Source: Tricholoma matsutake
Lineage: Eukaryota > Basidiomycota > Agaricomycetes > Agaricales > Tricholomataceae
Direction: 5' to 3'
DNA length: 64,000 bases
Assembly (NCBI GenBank): GCA_026075535.2
Contig: AP026541.1
Coordinates: 11,036,001 to 11,100,000 of the forward strand
Shown: one piece after another, positions 1 to 12,117 of the stretch
How positions within the stretch are numbered: position 1 is the stretch's first letter
How the letters are laid out: each line of letters begins with the position of its first letter
Notes under the pieces: model-generated
Seen by the model: only the letters and a program-made list of their open reading frames with translations
Database searches by the model: none
What the model was told of the DNA's origin: nothing
Position numbers and translations under genes: made by a program

Positions 1-2721
1 AGCTGAGTAGAGTTAATGGAATCTCCCATTTGCCTTGCATCAATTCCCAGAATTATGGTTTTCAGACCACGGCAGTCATGTTCAAAGCCCTCAACAGTTG
101 CAACCTGGGTAAGAGAGCGGGTCTGCACAGCGGGAAGTAGAATCTATGGTATAGCATGAGCAATACAGAATCCATATTAGAAGCAGACATACACTCCAAA
201 GGCCGGGGATGCCCATCGATGCAAGGGGAGAGGTACACTCATAAGTGAGACCTATGCTGAGACCATGATCACAGGACAAAGAGTTGCTTGGGCAGAAGAT
301 GTGGAGTTGCCATGTTGAGCTTATCAACATGCAGATTGGTGGTTGGGGTCAGACAAAGCAGTGAAGATGTTCAAATCACTGGCAGACATTCAAGTTGGTT
401 CTCAACATTCAATGTTAACATTGGACGGTGTGCTCCTGTGACCATGTTGAACATGTGAATTGATGTGATGCGATGCGACTTTCATGTTGATGGCCGCAGA
501 ACTGACATTGAGGATGTTGTACAGCAAAAAAAAAAATGAATACAGGGTAACAAATAGCAACATGCACTAGTAACACATACCCAAGTTTTCAGAAAAGGAA
601 GTGAGCATTGTGTGGAGGTCAGTCCCATATGCATACCTCCTTTGGAAGCATTAAGTTATTAAGTGCTCATTCTGAGGGCTTAAGAACTTAATGGCTGATA
701 ATTTACCGTAAATTGAGTTCAACTTATGCTCAATTTATGGGCAGGTAATGCCAACTGGTTCAATTTACAGGTTGATGTTCAATTTACAGAACACCGACTC
801 GGGGTGTGCAACTGCTTACTCAAGCACTTGTGTGGTCCCAAAATTAAGCAGGCCATTGTCTCGAGACAGGCCATCATCCATTACAATATTATCTACTTAT
901 ATGGTGCTATGCAAATGTAAGGTTCCATTGTGATCCTGCCCACTGCAATCCACTGCGACCCCACTTCAGCCTAGCAATATGAGGTACATACAACCATCCA
1001 CCATCCTTTTATCCATGAATTTGCAGCCAATTAAACAGCCATCCACCATTCTTTTGTCCATGAATTTGCAGCCAAAATGGTTGGTGCATGAATGGTAAGC
1101 AGAGGTTTGTGAGTAGAAGTGGAGTGCTCACCTTTTACAGGAGACAGCATTGGTGCCCATCTCAGGAACACAATGTCCTCAGTCACACATCGTAGGCAGC
1201 CATCAAACAGGAAAGGTGGCATCATCTTGGAGAGCGTCAAAAAGGATGATGTGTGCTGGTGCAGCCATGGTCTGTGGATTTCAAAGAGAATGGGCAAAAT
1301 GACAGGCCAGCTGATGGTTTGAATTAGCACGTCCTTGGCAAACAAAGGTTCCCCCATTCAATATGTACCTCTTCATTGATAGACAGCTGCTTCCTCAACC
1401 AATTTCCTGAGTGAGTGGGCCTAGAGATGCTTGGAGAAGAATCACACATGGCAGGTGCATAGAGTGCGTTCATGGCTAGCAAACGTGCAGATAAGCAAAA
1501 TAGCAGAGTTTGAAGATTGTCAGGCATGTGTTCAACTTCAAGAGCTTATCAGATCAGATCGGTGGAGGGAAAAGACACAGGAGAGGGAGAGGCTAAGACT
1601 TGAGGTGAAGAGCAATAGATATTGTCACATGACAGTGCGGCCATGAACATTGAGGGAGATGGGATGGGGGCAGAGGGTTGAAGCTTTGGTTGTGAGGATA
1701 GGCACAGTTGATGGTCACTTGACCAGTGGAATCCAGCGAAGTGCGAATTTACGATCAATTTACTGGCTTACTATTCAGTCCTGTAAATTGAGGCGATTAA
1801 CCACACTTATGCTGAACATTTTAAGGGCGATCAGATGATTAAGTGGCCATCATGGCGGCCTTGGCTATTTGGCATCAGGGTCTGATGGCAAACATCGCCC
1901 ATGCGCACTTCCTCAGATATGTGTCGCATTGTGAGATGGCAGCCTAGAGTAGCCAGTAGAGAGTAGCAGACTGTCCATCCAATGTATCCCCTATTTACTT
2001 GCAGGTCTCAAATTTCCAATCCATCATGAACCTCTGATAGGCAGATATGGCTGAACATGACACTTTACACCACTGGTTTGCAGCAATAAGTAGAGATAAG
2101 CTCAATCTTGAGTGCTAAGTAACTTATTCCTGGTCAATTTAACATGAACTGATTCAATTTAGACTCAATTTAAGCTTGATTTAAGGAAACTCAGCTCACC
2201 ATCAGTTTCATTTAGGGCAACCAAGTTTGATTTAGAGCAGCCGAGCTCAATTTAAGCTTGGGTAACAGTGCCCCCAATTATTCAGCTGACACATCGACAT
2301 TATTTTCATACAAATTGGGCAGTATGACAGCCATTGATCAAATTGTCGAGAACCTGCTCATCTGGGCACAAGTCAAGGCCAGAAGCTGTTTTTTCTTGCT
2401 AATATTCTCCCCACACAAATTACCTTGTACTAGTTGTAGGTTTTCTGTACAATCCATTGTTTTTCAATACACTTTAAGGCCTACAAGGCTACAAATCTAT
2501 GCAAAATAAGGAAAACATAGATTATAAAAGAACAGGGGGACTAGGTACAGCTGCCACTGCCCTCTTGTGTCAAGCAGAATACTATGGACATGTTTCCAAC
2601 ATGCAATGTGGTGTGGCTGCTCTACCATCGACGTGCCGATGGCACTGCTGATGCAGGTGTTGGCCGAAATAAGCGAGGCATGGCGAATTCTGAATGTAGT
2701 TTGATTTAACATTCAGTCCCT
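1..2721. other. Unassigned AT-rich region, no recognisable gene
   Basis: I see no gene here that I can name. Short open frames occur on the minus strand between about 1031 and 1758; they could be exons of one degraded gene, because 1324-1527 and 1031-1357 read one after the other, but no domain is recognisable. From about 700 to 2250 the phrase AATTTA(C/G) recurs many times on both strands, giving the stretch a repetitive AT-rich look. It sits directly upstream of a MITE and a large transposon, so it is probably old transposon debris, but that is inference. Confidence 0.4.
994..1075. repeat. Short direct repeat, two 37-bp copies
   Basis: Positions 994-1030 and 1039-1075 are the same 37-bp sequence with two differences (C/T and A/G), separated by 8 bp. 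It is a simple tandem duplication with a short spacer. No coding role is visible. Confidence 0.8.
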
Positions 2722-3196
2722 TACAGCTAATTGCATATTTATTGGCAGTAAACAAATGACATGTTATTTACAAAAATGGTGGACTTAGCCGAAATTTCAC
2801 AGTGCCCACTCTCATACCTCAACTAATTATTTCCACAGTCACTTTCAGACTTTATCTTTGCTGGAGAATCTGTAGATAAATAGCTTAGCTACAGTTCTTG
2901 TGTATAAAAGAATATTCTAAAGTCTAATTTGAATTAATGGGCTGCAAACTACAGCACAAATTGATCTATACCTGCTTTTTGAGAATCAAGAGATTACAAA
3001 AAAACATTCTAATCAGTAATAATTGTAGCAATGCCATTTATGTACAGATTCTCCAGCAAACACAAAGTCTGAAAGTGACTGTGGAAACAATTAGTTGAGG
3101 TACGAGAGCAGGCACTTGTGAAATTTTGGCCAAGTCCACCATTTTTGTAACTAACATGTATTTGTTTACTGCCAACAAATATGCAATCAACTGTAA
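2722..3196. mobile_element. MITE-like element with ~160-bp inverted arms
   Basis: The left arm (about 2722-2884) and right arm (about 3033-3196) are inverted copies of one another, with roughly 90 percent identity over 160 bp. Both begin with TTACAG and continue into GCATATTTRTTGGCAG. The 150-bp centre is AT-rich and non-coding. Length, lack of an ORF and long arms fit a non-autonomous inverted-repeat element. A target duplication is not clear; a TA dinucleotide duplication is possible. Its right end lies only about 10 bp from the target duplication of the next element. Confidence 0.75.
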
Positions 3197-3212
3197 ATTG
3201 ATTGAGATATAG

Positions 3213-3466
3213 CCAGGCTCCTAAAACCATTCGCTCGAACCACTCGTATGGGGCTTAATCCCACGGCCACAATCATATCTTATCAGACCAAATGAGACCA
3301 AACATAAACAAAATAAACAAAACTTCCCCCAAACTCGCGGTTGAGCAGCTGGCACAAATGGGATTCATGGATCTCGATGATCTCAAATAAACCCTACAAT
3401 AGGTGCTATGATAATACAAATCAATCATGAACAACCGCCGTTGTGACACTATCCTATTCTGGAAAT
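3213..3466 (+). repeat. Left terminal inverted repeat, 254 bp
   Basis: Inverted copy of 9089-9342. The inner edge is sharp: similarity stops after GGAAAT at 3461-3466, 40 bp upstream of the helicase start codon at 3506, so this repeat probably contains the helicase promoter. It is preceded by the 7-bp duplication GATATAG. Confidence 0.92.
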
Positions 3467-3505
3467 CCTGCTACCATTCTCGACACATCCCTATTAACTC
3501 ACACT

Positions 3506-6171
3506 ATGCCGCGAGAATGGACTGGGAAGGAAATACATGATCTAGTTACAGCCAAGCTCAGTAAGCACCCTTGCTGGTTACAAATCAAGATCATGCTGGC
3601 ACTCCATGCAAAAGAAGACATTGTTGGGGTTGCTGCTACCGGAGCCGGAAAGACTCTCTCGTTCTGGATTGCACTCTTGATGGCTTTGGAGGAGGGAGAG
3701 GACAAGATGATCTTTGTTGTCACACCTCTCAATTTACTAGGAAAACAGAATGTTGAAACATTGGACAAAGCCGGGTTGAGTGCAATTGCCACTAGTAGTG
3801 AAAATGCAAATCCTGCAACTTTCAAGGTGAGATGATCTAACTTGAGGATAGTCCATTAGCTAATCTACTTATAGGATATTGAAGCAGGGAAATACCACAT
3901 TATTGTAATTAACCCGGAGCTTCTCATGGGGAATAGTAATGTTAGCAAATTATGGACAAAGCCTCACGTTACAAAACATATTCTCTACTTCACCTTTGAT
4001 GAAGGACACTGTGTTAGTCAATGGAATAAGTTTCAAAAAGAGTATCAGTACCTTGGGGACCTCCGCTATCTTATCCCCGAGACAATCCCTTTCTATGTTG
4101 CATCTGCCACACTCCCACCCGCTCTTCTACTCAATGTTGTTGAGATTTTATGACTGTGCCCTGATAAAACCGAACACATCATCAGGTCAAATGACTGACC
4201 AGAAATTCACCTCATGGTTTGAGGACTTGTCTTCCCTGCATCAAGTTTCAAGGATCTCGAGTTCCTCATCCCCAAAGGATATAAAGAGGGCGACCCACCT
4301 ATACCTGAATTCCTCATTTTTTTCGACAACACCAAGGAAGCTGAGCATGCATGTCGTCACCTCTGCACACTTTTACCCTTGTCACTATGAAATAGGACCA
4401 AATACTTCCATTCTACAATGACCCAGGCCTTTCAAGATGAAGAACTTGCAGAGATGCGAGATTCAAACACTTGGGGCTTGTGTTGTACCGATGCATTTGG
4501 GATGGTGAGTATGAGTATATTAATAACTGAGTCCAGCTAATATACACACATTGGTAGGGTATGGACCTCCCTAACATCAAGACCATTGTCCAGTGGAAGG
4601 CTACATGCGACCTTTGCACACTGTGGCAATGTTTTGGGCGAGTAGTGCATGGGCAGGATGCAGTTGGTACTGCCATCTTGCTTGTCAAAAGGAAGGATAT
4701 GGACAAAGAGCGATTGGCCAAAGCAGAAAGGGCAGCCAAAAGAAAGAAAAAAGGAGCTGGTACAAAACAAAAAGCAATAGACATTGGAAATCATAAGAAG
4801 GCAAAGCGGCTGGCGCTCATAGATTGAAGTCTCAATTGTGGGTTGGAAGAAGTTTCAGGTGATGGAGATACCACTCTTGAAGATAACACCAACATCCCCG
4901 CAGACAGGGAGCCTGAGCTAGATGCTGTGGTTGATCCTGGGCAAGTGGCAGAGTTAGCATTTAAGGAAGAACAGTGGGCTCACTATGGCAAACGAGAGAA
5001 GACTGGAAACTCGAGCTGCAAAGGGAAGCGCCATGCAGATCTTGAGGTTGGAAGTCCCATGTATGACTTTATTAATCCACAAGCCTCCATTAATTGTTGA
5101 AGGATCGTGCCCGAGGTGTACTTTGGGAATGATCAAACATGTGAGTTTCAAATACCTCTTTGTATACATGAGTCTCACAACTCATGAGTCAATCAGCACT
5201 CAATGATCATCTCCTCCGCAACTTGACTACCCCCTCTGGCTGTACTCGTTGTGCACCAAAAGACTGTGTTATCTGCTGCGATCTCTGCAATCCTGGATTT
5301 TTCAAGCACTACCATATTCCATTAACCAAACAAATTCAAATTCCTGCCAAATCCTGCACCAAAACATTTGAGATGACAGCTACAAGCAACAACCTCAAGC
5401 CGGAAATTTTTGACTGGCGGCGCCGACACACAACAGAAAAGTTCAGGAATCTTGTAGTCCGTCGACTGGGTGCCAAGTTACTCATATCCAACGAGATCAT
5501 CAAGCACCTCATTGCCTGTGCACACTCCCAGACTCAGCTGTCGACTATTGAACATCTCATCATGGAGACCAAGTGGAGAAGGGACTGGGCCAAGGAACTC
5601 AGTGAATCTCTCCTCAAGATAATCCATTCTCACTTTCCACAGCTCATTATAGCCGCATCGACATCTGATGTTGTACAGCTGCCTGATCAAAATGTTAACA
5701 ATGGCAAGCGGAAATCTCGGTGCAGTAAATGTAAGGCTGAAGGCCATATCAGTATGTTTATTCCTTAAATAATCTATATATCTACTCAAACAACCACCGT
5801 ACTAAGGCTCGAACAGCAATTGCCCGGTTCGCGTTGCAGAACGTGCTCATGCTCTTCGTGGTGATACTGCATCAGCACTTACTCCCATGGAAACAGATGT
5901 CATCCCACCCATTCCCCAACACCTGGCATGCCCACGCCTGCAGCCCATTTCTCACACTTCCAAATCAAACCTCCCTATCAATCCAATTATCCCATCTGTT
6001 CTGACCCCGGCCGTCCCACCTCACCTGCCACCTTTTTATCAGAATTTACTCACACAGACTCCTGTCCACTCTATGCCTTCCTACCCTTTCTACCCAGCAC
6101 CGTTTACTCTGCCGCATGCTGGTCCTTCTAACTATGCCCCACCGCATTATCCCCCTCACACCTCACAATGA
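3506..6171 (+). pseudogene. RecQ-like DEAH-type helicase, broken by TGA codons
   Basis: This encodes a superfamily-2 DNA helicase of the RecQ-like kind that is repetitive in Agaricomycetes. ATG 3506 (MPREWTGKEI) is chosen because it aligns with the start of the Q-motif region. Walker A is ATGAGKTLSFW, the Walker B box is DEGHC (DExH), followed by SATLPP (motif III); motif V/VI sequences lie around DAFGMGMDLP and QWKATCDLCTLWQCFGR. A cysteine-rich tail (CTRCAPKDCVICCDLC), a CSKCKAEGH knuckle and a proline-rich end follow. Introns: 3827-3874, 4505-4557, about 5141-5196 and about 5752-5839. Six in-frame TGA codons (4151, 4196, 4220, 4388, 4825, 5098) interrupt an otherwise continuous frame, and the last arginine of motif VI reads FGRVV rather than the usual FGRAxR. 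It lies inside the TIR element and ends one base before the convergent gene. It is inactive as it stands. Confidence 0.88.
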
Positions 6172-8948
6172 TTACACATCGAGACTACCATCATCTTTGA
6201 CTTCCATCTCATCGGGTAATCCCCAGTCCTTGACATCCATCTGATTGGCATTGTCCTCATCCTCAACATCTGCACCATCAGGGATCCCCATCGACAGCTT
6301 TGGTGTCATCATGACATGCATACCCTTGCCCATAACATCTGGAATTGTGTAATTTGTGGTCCTTCCTGGTTTATAGATATTTGCTTCATGTTTTTGCATG
6401 TATGTGCCCAACCGTTTGAATGTCAGTTTCATTGTTGGTGGCAAATGTTGTGTGGTTTTATGATCTAAGCAAAAGATCTTCTCTAATTGATGACACGTAT
6501 TTTTGTATACTTCAATCAATGCAAATTCAGTCAGAATACACTCTTTCTGGTGGTTTGAGTACTTTCCCCCATAGATATGCTATATTAGATTAGAATTTGT
6601 TCTCATATGACAGCTTTAACAAACTCACTTTAATGTATAGGTTGTTGTGCTTGACAAGCCAGTCAATAGCCCGAAAGGCACCTTTCTTTCCAGACAGATT
6701 ACAAAGTATGTTCATTCTGATCGCTTGCCTTTTAAATGATTGTCAAAGGCTTGTTTCAGCTCATGTTCTTTGCTACGCTCACCTCAGGCCCTTTGGATAG
6801 ATGAAATGTACATTTTCCAAGTACCATTTCATCTCTGCTGCATACTTATGTTTCCCACAGCCCTGGAAGATGTACATCCATGGCAAGAACAAAGTCTCGA
6901 CATGGCCAATATCCCCCATGTTCAATGCAAATGACATCTGCTTGTAAAGGAGGAAATATTGCTGTCACAAGAGCATATTTTCATGCAGTTCATCATGCAA
7001 TTGCTCTGTTTCGGCACAAAGCACTGACATATCTGGGCCTGCAATGTGCTCTACAGCGAGTCGATATGATATCTTCTGCAGATCATCCCAACTTGGATTG
7101 GAAGCTGTGAAGTCCTCCAGTGTTTTGAATCCCTGTTTCTGAGCCTCATTAACCCAGCAGTCAAGCCATGAGACAATGCCGACATGCTGTATGACCTCGT
7201 GCATATGTCGGAACCCAGGGTTGGTATCAATCTTGCCAGTTTCCTTTGGGCAAATCTGACCCACATGCTTACTCAAGCTGTTCTCATCTTCATGTGGTTC
7301 CTTTGGGTTGATGAAGATTCGCCAAATCACATCAGCACAAGCCATCTTGAGATGAAACAAACCCATGACATATATGACAAACTGAAGCCGCCACCACGGG
7401 GTTCTCTCTTCAGAGTGTGATTCCATCAGGCTCCAGATACGTTCACCTGTCAAGAGGTCTCCAAAGATGAGGACTACAAAGTTGTTGGTGCTCTGTGCGT
7501 GGGTGTTTTCTTTTGGATCTCCAATACCAGCCTGTTTAAAAAAAGCATCTAGTGCTTTGGCATTCTGTGCGGGTGTACTCGGGGCCACGTCCAATGCAGT
7601 ATTGGGCACCTGTGTAGTCTTCTTCAGAGGTATGGCATCGACCACTTCTGGATCACCCAACTTAACCTCATATTTTTGAAAGGCTTCTGGGCCGTAGTTC
7701 AAGAGATCATGCAGGAATTTCCACGCATTAAATCGCTTGTCTCGCAGAAGGCCTGATGGATGGTCCTCTTCTGCGTGTATCTGCATGAGGTTGGTGATAT
7801 CCACCTTCTGCACTGTGTTCCATGGAATGTTTGGGTTGAGACGAGACTTTGCCCACAACTGGTTGGAGCAGTTGAGATCATCGAGAGTTACCTCATGCAG
7901 TGGGAGCATGGTACCAGAGGTAAGATGAATCAATGTCTCCTGAGACTTTTCAAGTGTAGGGACTGAGTGTTTGAGGTCAATATCCAGGTTATCATACGCA
8001 TAGGAAGTTAGGAACGATTTCCCAAGTTCACAGATTTCAGTTCCAGCCTCTCCACAGGTTTGTGACAGCATTGTTAATTGATGATGCAGATAGCGAGAGC
8101 CCTGCATGAGCAAGGAATTTGCACACCATCTCCAGAGCATTGCAAGATTTAAGGAAGACCCCAATGATGCTTTGCAAAGCATTGCAGTGTTGGTTTGAGC
8201 TCTGCAACATAATGCTCACACAGACCACCTTTTTCTACATGTAATCATGAGCAGTCTGTACTTGGGCACGGTGAGGGGATCTACTCACAATCGCAATCTT
8301 GGACTCATGTCGCCATTTGACCTGGTCTACTATATCCTCAGGCTCGTCTTCATCCTCCTCAACAATTGGCACACTTTGATCGAAAAACTCCCAATACTGT
8401 TTGTCATCATCTAAGTTGGTGGTGTCAATCATATTGACATCATCGTGACTGTTGTTGTTGCTAGTCGCTTGGTGTGGCCATCACTTTGCTGCAGCAGTTT
8501 CCTGTGCCCACTTTCATGCCCAGTCCCGTTTATATTGAAGGTGTGGATCAGCAGACAGGAGCTCGTCTAGAAGCTCCCATACCAGTGGGGCATCAGCAGA
8601 CATCTTTTCAATGATGTCATTGATATTGAACTTGCACAACTTGTCTTCAGTCATTCCTTTGGCAATATAATGTAGATGAGCATCAGGTCGAGTTAGTGAT
8701 AGAATTTCTGCTGTATACATGGTCTTCATTGTCATGCACACCCAGGCAGATACTTTTTCATGCATCACTTTGTGTCCATATAATTTCTCAAGCAAGTCTT
8801 CGACATGAAGGGAGACATCATGGATGCTACCTGGGTGGCCATCTCTGGCATCAGTTGGGCTCATAGCCATTATGACAACTTCTGCCACCATTGTACCGCA
8901 GTGCATGATCTGCAAAAGGATTAGATTGAGTGTTTCTTGTGTGAGCAT
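6172..8948 (-). pseudogene. DUF6589-like protein of the TIR element, decayed
   Basis: The longest open piece (6965-8182) has features I associate with DUF6589 proteins of Agaricomycetes: YDNLDIDLKHSVPTLEK, then LTSGTMLPLH, then a central IFGDLLTGERIWSL stretch and VMGLFHLKMACADVIWR. The N-terminal exons (about 8514-8948 and 8235-8432, the latter acidic) and the C-terminal exon 6172-6519 (ending in an acidic tail) flank it. The block CNALQSIIGVFLKSC (about 8100-8180) is in one frame and the following TCGEAGTEICELGKSF in another, so there is a frameshift near 8070. The biochemical role of DUF6589 is unknown to me; the D/H-rich central blocks could be a transposase-like catalytic core, but that is speculation. 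Between 6520 and 6964 the frame is interrupted by introns or decay. Confidence 0.72.
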
Positions 8949-9088
8949 CTTCTCGTGTTTCTTTCACTGATCTCAGAAATATCACTTCTTAAGTACTCTG
9001 GAAGTCTTTCTTCTTCTTTAGCATTGCTACATTGTACTTGCTAGGCAGTGCAGTAACTGAGAGACGACTCAAGACAAATACTTATTTC

Positions 9089-9342
9089 ATTTCCGGAATA
9101 GGATAGTGTCACAACGGCAGTTGTTCATGATTGATTTGTATTATCATAGCACCTATTGTAGGGTTTATTTGAGATCACCAAGATCCCCGAATCCCATTTG
9201 TGCCAGCCGCTCAACCACAAGTTTGGGGGAAGTTTTGTTTATTTGGTTTATGTTTGGTCTCATCTGGTCTGATAAGATATGATTGTGGCCGTGGGATTAA
9301 GCCCCATATGAGTGGTTCGAGTGAATGGTTTTAGGAGCCTGG
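9089..9342 (-). repeat. Right terminal inverted repeat, 254 bp
   Basis: Inverted copy of 3213-3466, same length, ending in GGAGCCTGG at 9334-9342 and followed immediately by the target duplication GATATAG. Its inner edge is about 140 bp upstream of the first exon of the DUF6589-like gene, so each repeat can serve as promoter for one gene. Confidence 0.92.
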
Positions 9343-9664
9343 GATATAGCTACATAATTTTACATTCTAACTCATCTCGATGTCAGAAGTCGGAAAGTAA
9401 ACTTTTGATAACCATTACACTGGCATACTTCAATATGGCCCCTCACTAACACTCCTTAGGCTTAAGTTTAAGCTTCAGCTTCAGTGGCTGTTCAAGTTGC
9501 TTTGCCCACTCTGATATCTGGATACATCCCAACATCAGACTGACAAAATGTGGTCGCATGCAAAAGAATTTGAGATACATGGCAGTTCATTCACAGATGT
9601 TAACGGTGACTATAATCATACCACATATCTACAGTTCATCAATATTGGGACTGCTACTGGTGAG

Positions 9665-11738
9665 TAGTGATGTATAGGGCCCAGCTTGGCTCGAAAGCCT
9701 GGGCTTGGGCTTGGCTTGACCAGGCTCAGGCTTGGATAGAACATGAGCTGAGCCCTAGTTAAGGGCTTGGGCTGGGCTTGGGCTGGGCTCAGGCTCAGGC
9801 CTTGGCTTTGTAGTGAAGATCATGGCAAAATTAGTCTCAGAGCTCCTACAATACATCTTGCACAAATATATCATCTTCATCATGATCGACGAAGCCCTCA
9901 TCATCAACAAGATCATCAACCAATCCATCCCAGCCCACCTGTTCTGCATCATGAAGATTGCTGTCACCGGCTCCCTGAAGATCATCATATTCCTCCACCT
10001 CAAGCACTGGGCTAGGTTCTTCCTGGAAGAGGAGCTCACGATGGTACATGCACTTGAGGAACTCAATGATATCAGGTTTGAGTTGACTGCGGCGCTTCAA
10101 AATTGTGATCCCTGCAGATGAGAATGCACGTTCGCTTGAAACCGATGATGCCATAATCGGGAGCATATCGCGTGCAAGAGATGCCCAGACATCATAGCAT
10201 GTAGTATTCCACTACGCCGTAAGTCAGATGACTATCAAATCAAACATGATGCGAGGGACACGTACCCCCCACCACTCAACAATTGTCATATTGCTGAGTT
10301 GATCTGTTGAGTTCAAATATTCAAAGAAATCTTTGTGCCAAGGAGCACTTGGTTCACTGGGCGTGATGGGGGATGCATGGGATTGGACACCATTATTATC
10401 TTCGTCATCATCATCAGATAATTCATGGATTAGTACGCCAACCTTGCGCATCGCTGACTTTCCTTTACGCCGTGCCAGTGCCAGTACTGAATTGTTGCTG
10501 TACATTCCAAGGTAGAGTTGCTTGTACTATAATATCATTGTGAGCGCACACCGAAACTCCCAAACTCGAGACACTGACCGTTTCTTCGGCCTCCTTGAGG
10601 ATACTTTCCAACTTTTCCTGACCCCAATATTTGTGAATATGTTCCATTTTCTGTGAGGGATCAAGTACTAAACAGGTGTCATAGTTTATTAGTGGACACA
10701 GGGAAGTAATTGAACACATAGCAAAGGTATATGCATCAGAATCAGCTGTACAATCATAGTATTCCGTGATTTTCGCCAGTCCAGCATTCAGGGCAGGGAC
10801 AAAATCAATATATTTGACGTGCTCAGCTCGTTTGGTCCATACCTTATGTAATGCTTCGAGTGCAGGCAATGCGAGATGAAGGGTGCTTCCCTTATCTGAC
10901 AAAAAAGCTTTCTGTGCATTGTCAGCATGCTGTCACAATACCACATCAGCACATTATAGATCACCCGAAAATGTAACAGCTTACCGCAAGTAGATCATTG
11001 AATAAACCAATGCGCTCCCATTCAGCATCTGAGAGAAACAGGTCATCAATCTTTTTACGTTTTGAGAGGTCTTTCTCCTCTTGTCCAATCTCATACACAA
11101 AAGTATCAACGAACTAGTACTTGTCAGCATTGCCCATGAGCTGCATGGAGAAATACATACCGGACGTTTGGCCTCAGCTCGTGATGTCATCATGTAGGTG
11201 GAAGACCAGCACACAGCCATATCGAGAAGAAGCTGATGGGTAGTCTTCAAGCCACCTCATGTTTGGATATCAGCAAAGCGTTGTTTATGCTTCGCAGAGG
11301 AGCGTGCCTAAGGATGGAAACCATCAAGATGGAAAAACATCAATAATCATGCGAAGAAATACCTTGACACAGATTGCTTGCACCAGTCCCACCTTGTCGT
11401 GTTTGGGCCTTGCAAGATCAGCATCAGGTTCGGCAGAATTGTAATGCTTTGATTTGCTGTATGTAGTTATTAAGGCTTGCATCACCAGGTTGATGACTGT
11501 TGATGATATGAGCAAGGCACCTATTTAATTGACTTACAGCACATGACATGAAGTCAACGCATCAATTTTACAACAGTTACACTTGAAAGCCGCGGCTTCA
11601 GGGCTCAGCTCAGGCTTCTAATAATACAAGCCAAGCCTTGAGCCCTAGAAAGCCTTCAGTAAGGCCTGGCTCGGCTCGGGCTTCAAGGGCTCAGCAGCCC
11701 GGGCTTCAGGGCTTTGGGCCGAGCCTTGGACATCACTA
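9665..11738. mobile_element. hAT transposon, 2.07 kb, internally truncated
   Basis: Termini are TAGTGATGT (9665) and its complement ending CATCACTA (11738). They are flanked by the identical 8-bp duplication CTGGTGAG at 9657-9664 and 11739-11746, the length expected for hAT elements. Both subterminal regions (about 9690-9810 and 11590-11730) are packed with GGGCTTGG/GGCTCGG-type motifs. The minus-strand interior codes for the C-terminal half of a hAT transposase only; the N-terminal part with the BED zinc finger is missing, so this is a shortened copy. Confidence 0.9.
9846..11515 (-). pseudogene. hAT transposase remnant with dimerisation domain
   Basis: Going down the minus strand, pieces of one transposase appear in order: NLVMQALITTYSKSKHY and VGLVQAICVK (about 11360-11490), HQLLLDMAVCWSSTYMM (11180-11240), a middle block STLHLALPALEALHKVW with YYDCTADSDAY (10700-10890), then TIVEWWGVRVPR (about 10255-10290) and the hAT C-terminal dimerisation signature ASSVSSERAFSSAGI followed by LKPDIIEFLKC (10040-10150). 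Frames change between blocks, some by introns, some by decay. The N-terminus is absent. It belongs to the element 9665-11738 and is read against the split host gene. Confidence 0.85.
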
Positions 11739-12117
11739 CTGGTGAGCCACATAAAATAATTAAAGGAGACCGCACGTTACAATGTGATATTTATCAGGCC
11801 AATCTTCAAGTGTATCTGATGGCTCACTCAACGATGTCCCCATGTATTATAACCATCACATGCTCCAAAGGGAAATGGTTTGTGAGTTATGAGTTATATC
11901 ACGACGGACCTGACTGATGTCGGTGCGGTTTTGATACTAAAATGGGATGATCACAGCGACCCCAAATAATGACTCGGACCGCAGTGGTCAGTTCAGTGCT
12001 GTAAACACAGGCACTAACGTAGAATCTTCCTGTGGATGAGGTATACTCCGTTTCTGTGTGATACATTGAAATCCAATAACCGCCTTTTCGCAAGGATCTG
12101 CTCAAGATGAGCAACCT

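Larger units (their letters stand above)
3213..9342. mobile_element. 6.13-kb TIR element carrying RecQ-like and DUF6589-like genes
   Basis: The two ends are inverted copies over 254 bp (3213-3466 and 9089-9342) with about a dozen mismatches, and both start with CCAGGCTCC. The element is flanked by an identical 7-bp direct duplication, GATATAG, at 3206-3212 and 9343-9349, which marks one insertion event. Because of neighbouring bases an 8-bp duplication with a one-base shorter end cannot be excluded. Between the ends lie two convergent genes that meet exactly: a RecQ-like helicase on the plus strand ending at 6171, and a DUF6589-like gene on the minus strand ending at 6172. Both are decayed. 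CAGG ends and a 7-8 bp duplication recall hAT-like elements, but no hAT transposase is present, so the superfamily is open. Confidence 0.9.
9548..11917 (+). pseudogene. Small host gene split by a hAT insertion
   Basis: Reading from ATG 9548, 39 codons run to GAG at 9662-9664, where the hAT begins. After the right-hand target duplication the same frame continues at 11747 (CCA CAT AAA) and stops at TGA 11915-11917, so the empty site would encode about 95 residues without a break. The N-terminus contains FEIHGSSFTDVNGDYNH, which resembles the short F-x-x-x-G-x-x-F-x-x-x-x-G-x-x-N signatures at the start of many Agaricomycete NLR or kinase-like proteins. A further exon is possible after 11878 (a GTGAGT donor lies there). 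Function unknown. The insertion makes the gene inactive here. Confidence 0.6.

Noticed and set aside
3506..6171. Cellular RecQ/Sgs1 repair helicase
   Set aside because: It lies within terminal inverted repeats with a target duplication, lacks HRDC and long acidic regions, and has the cysteine-rich tail of the repetitive Agaricomycete type.
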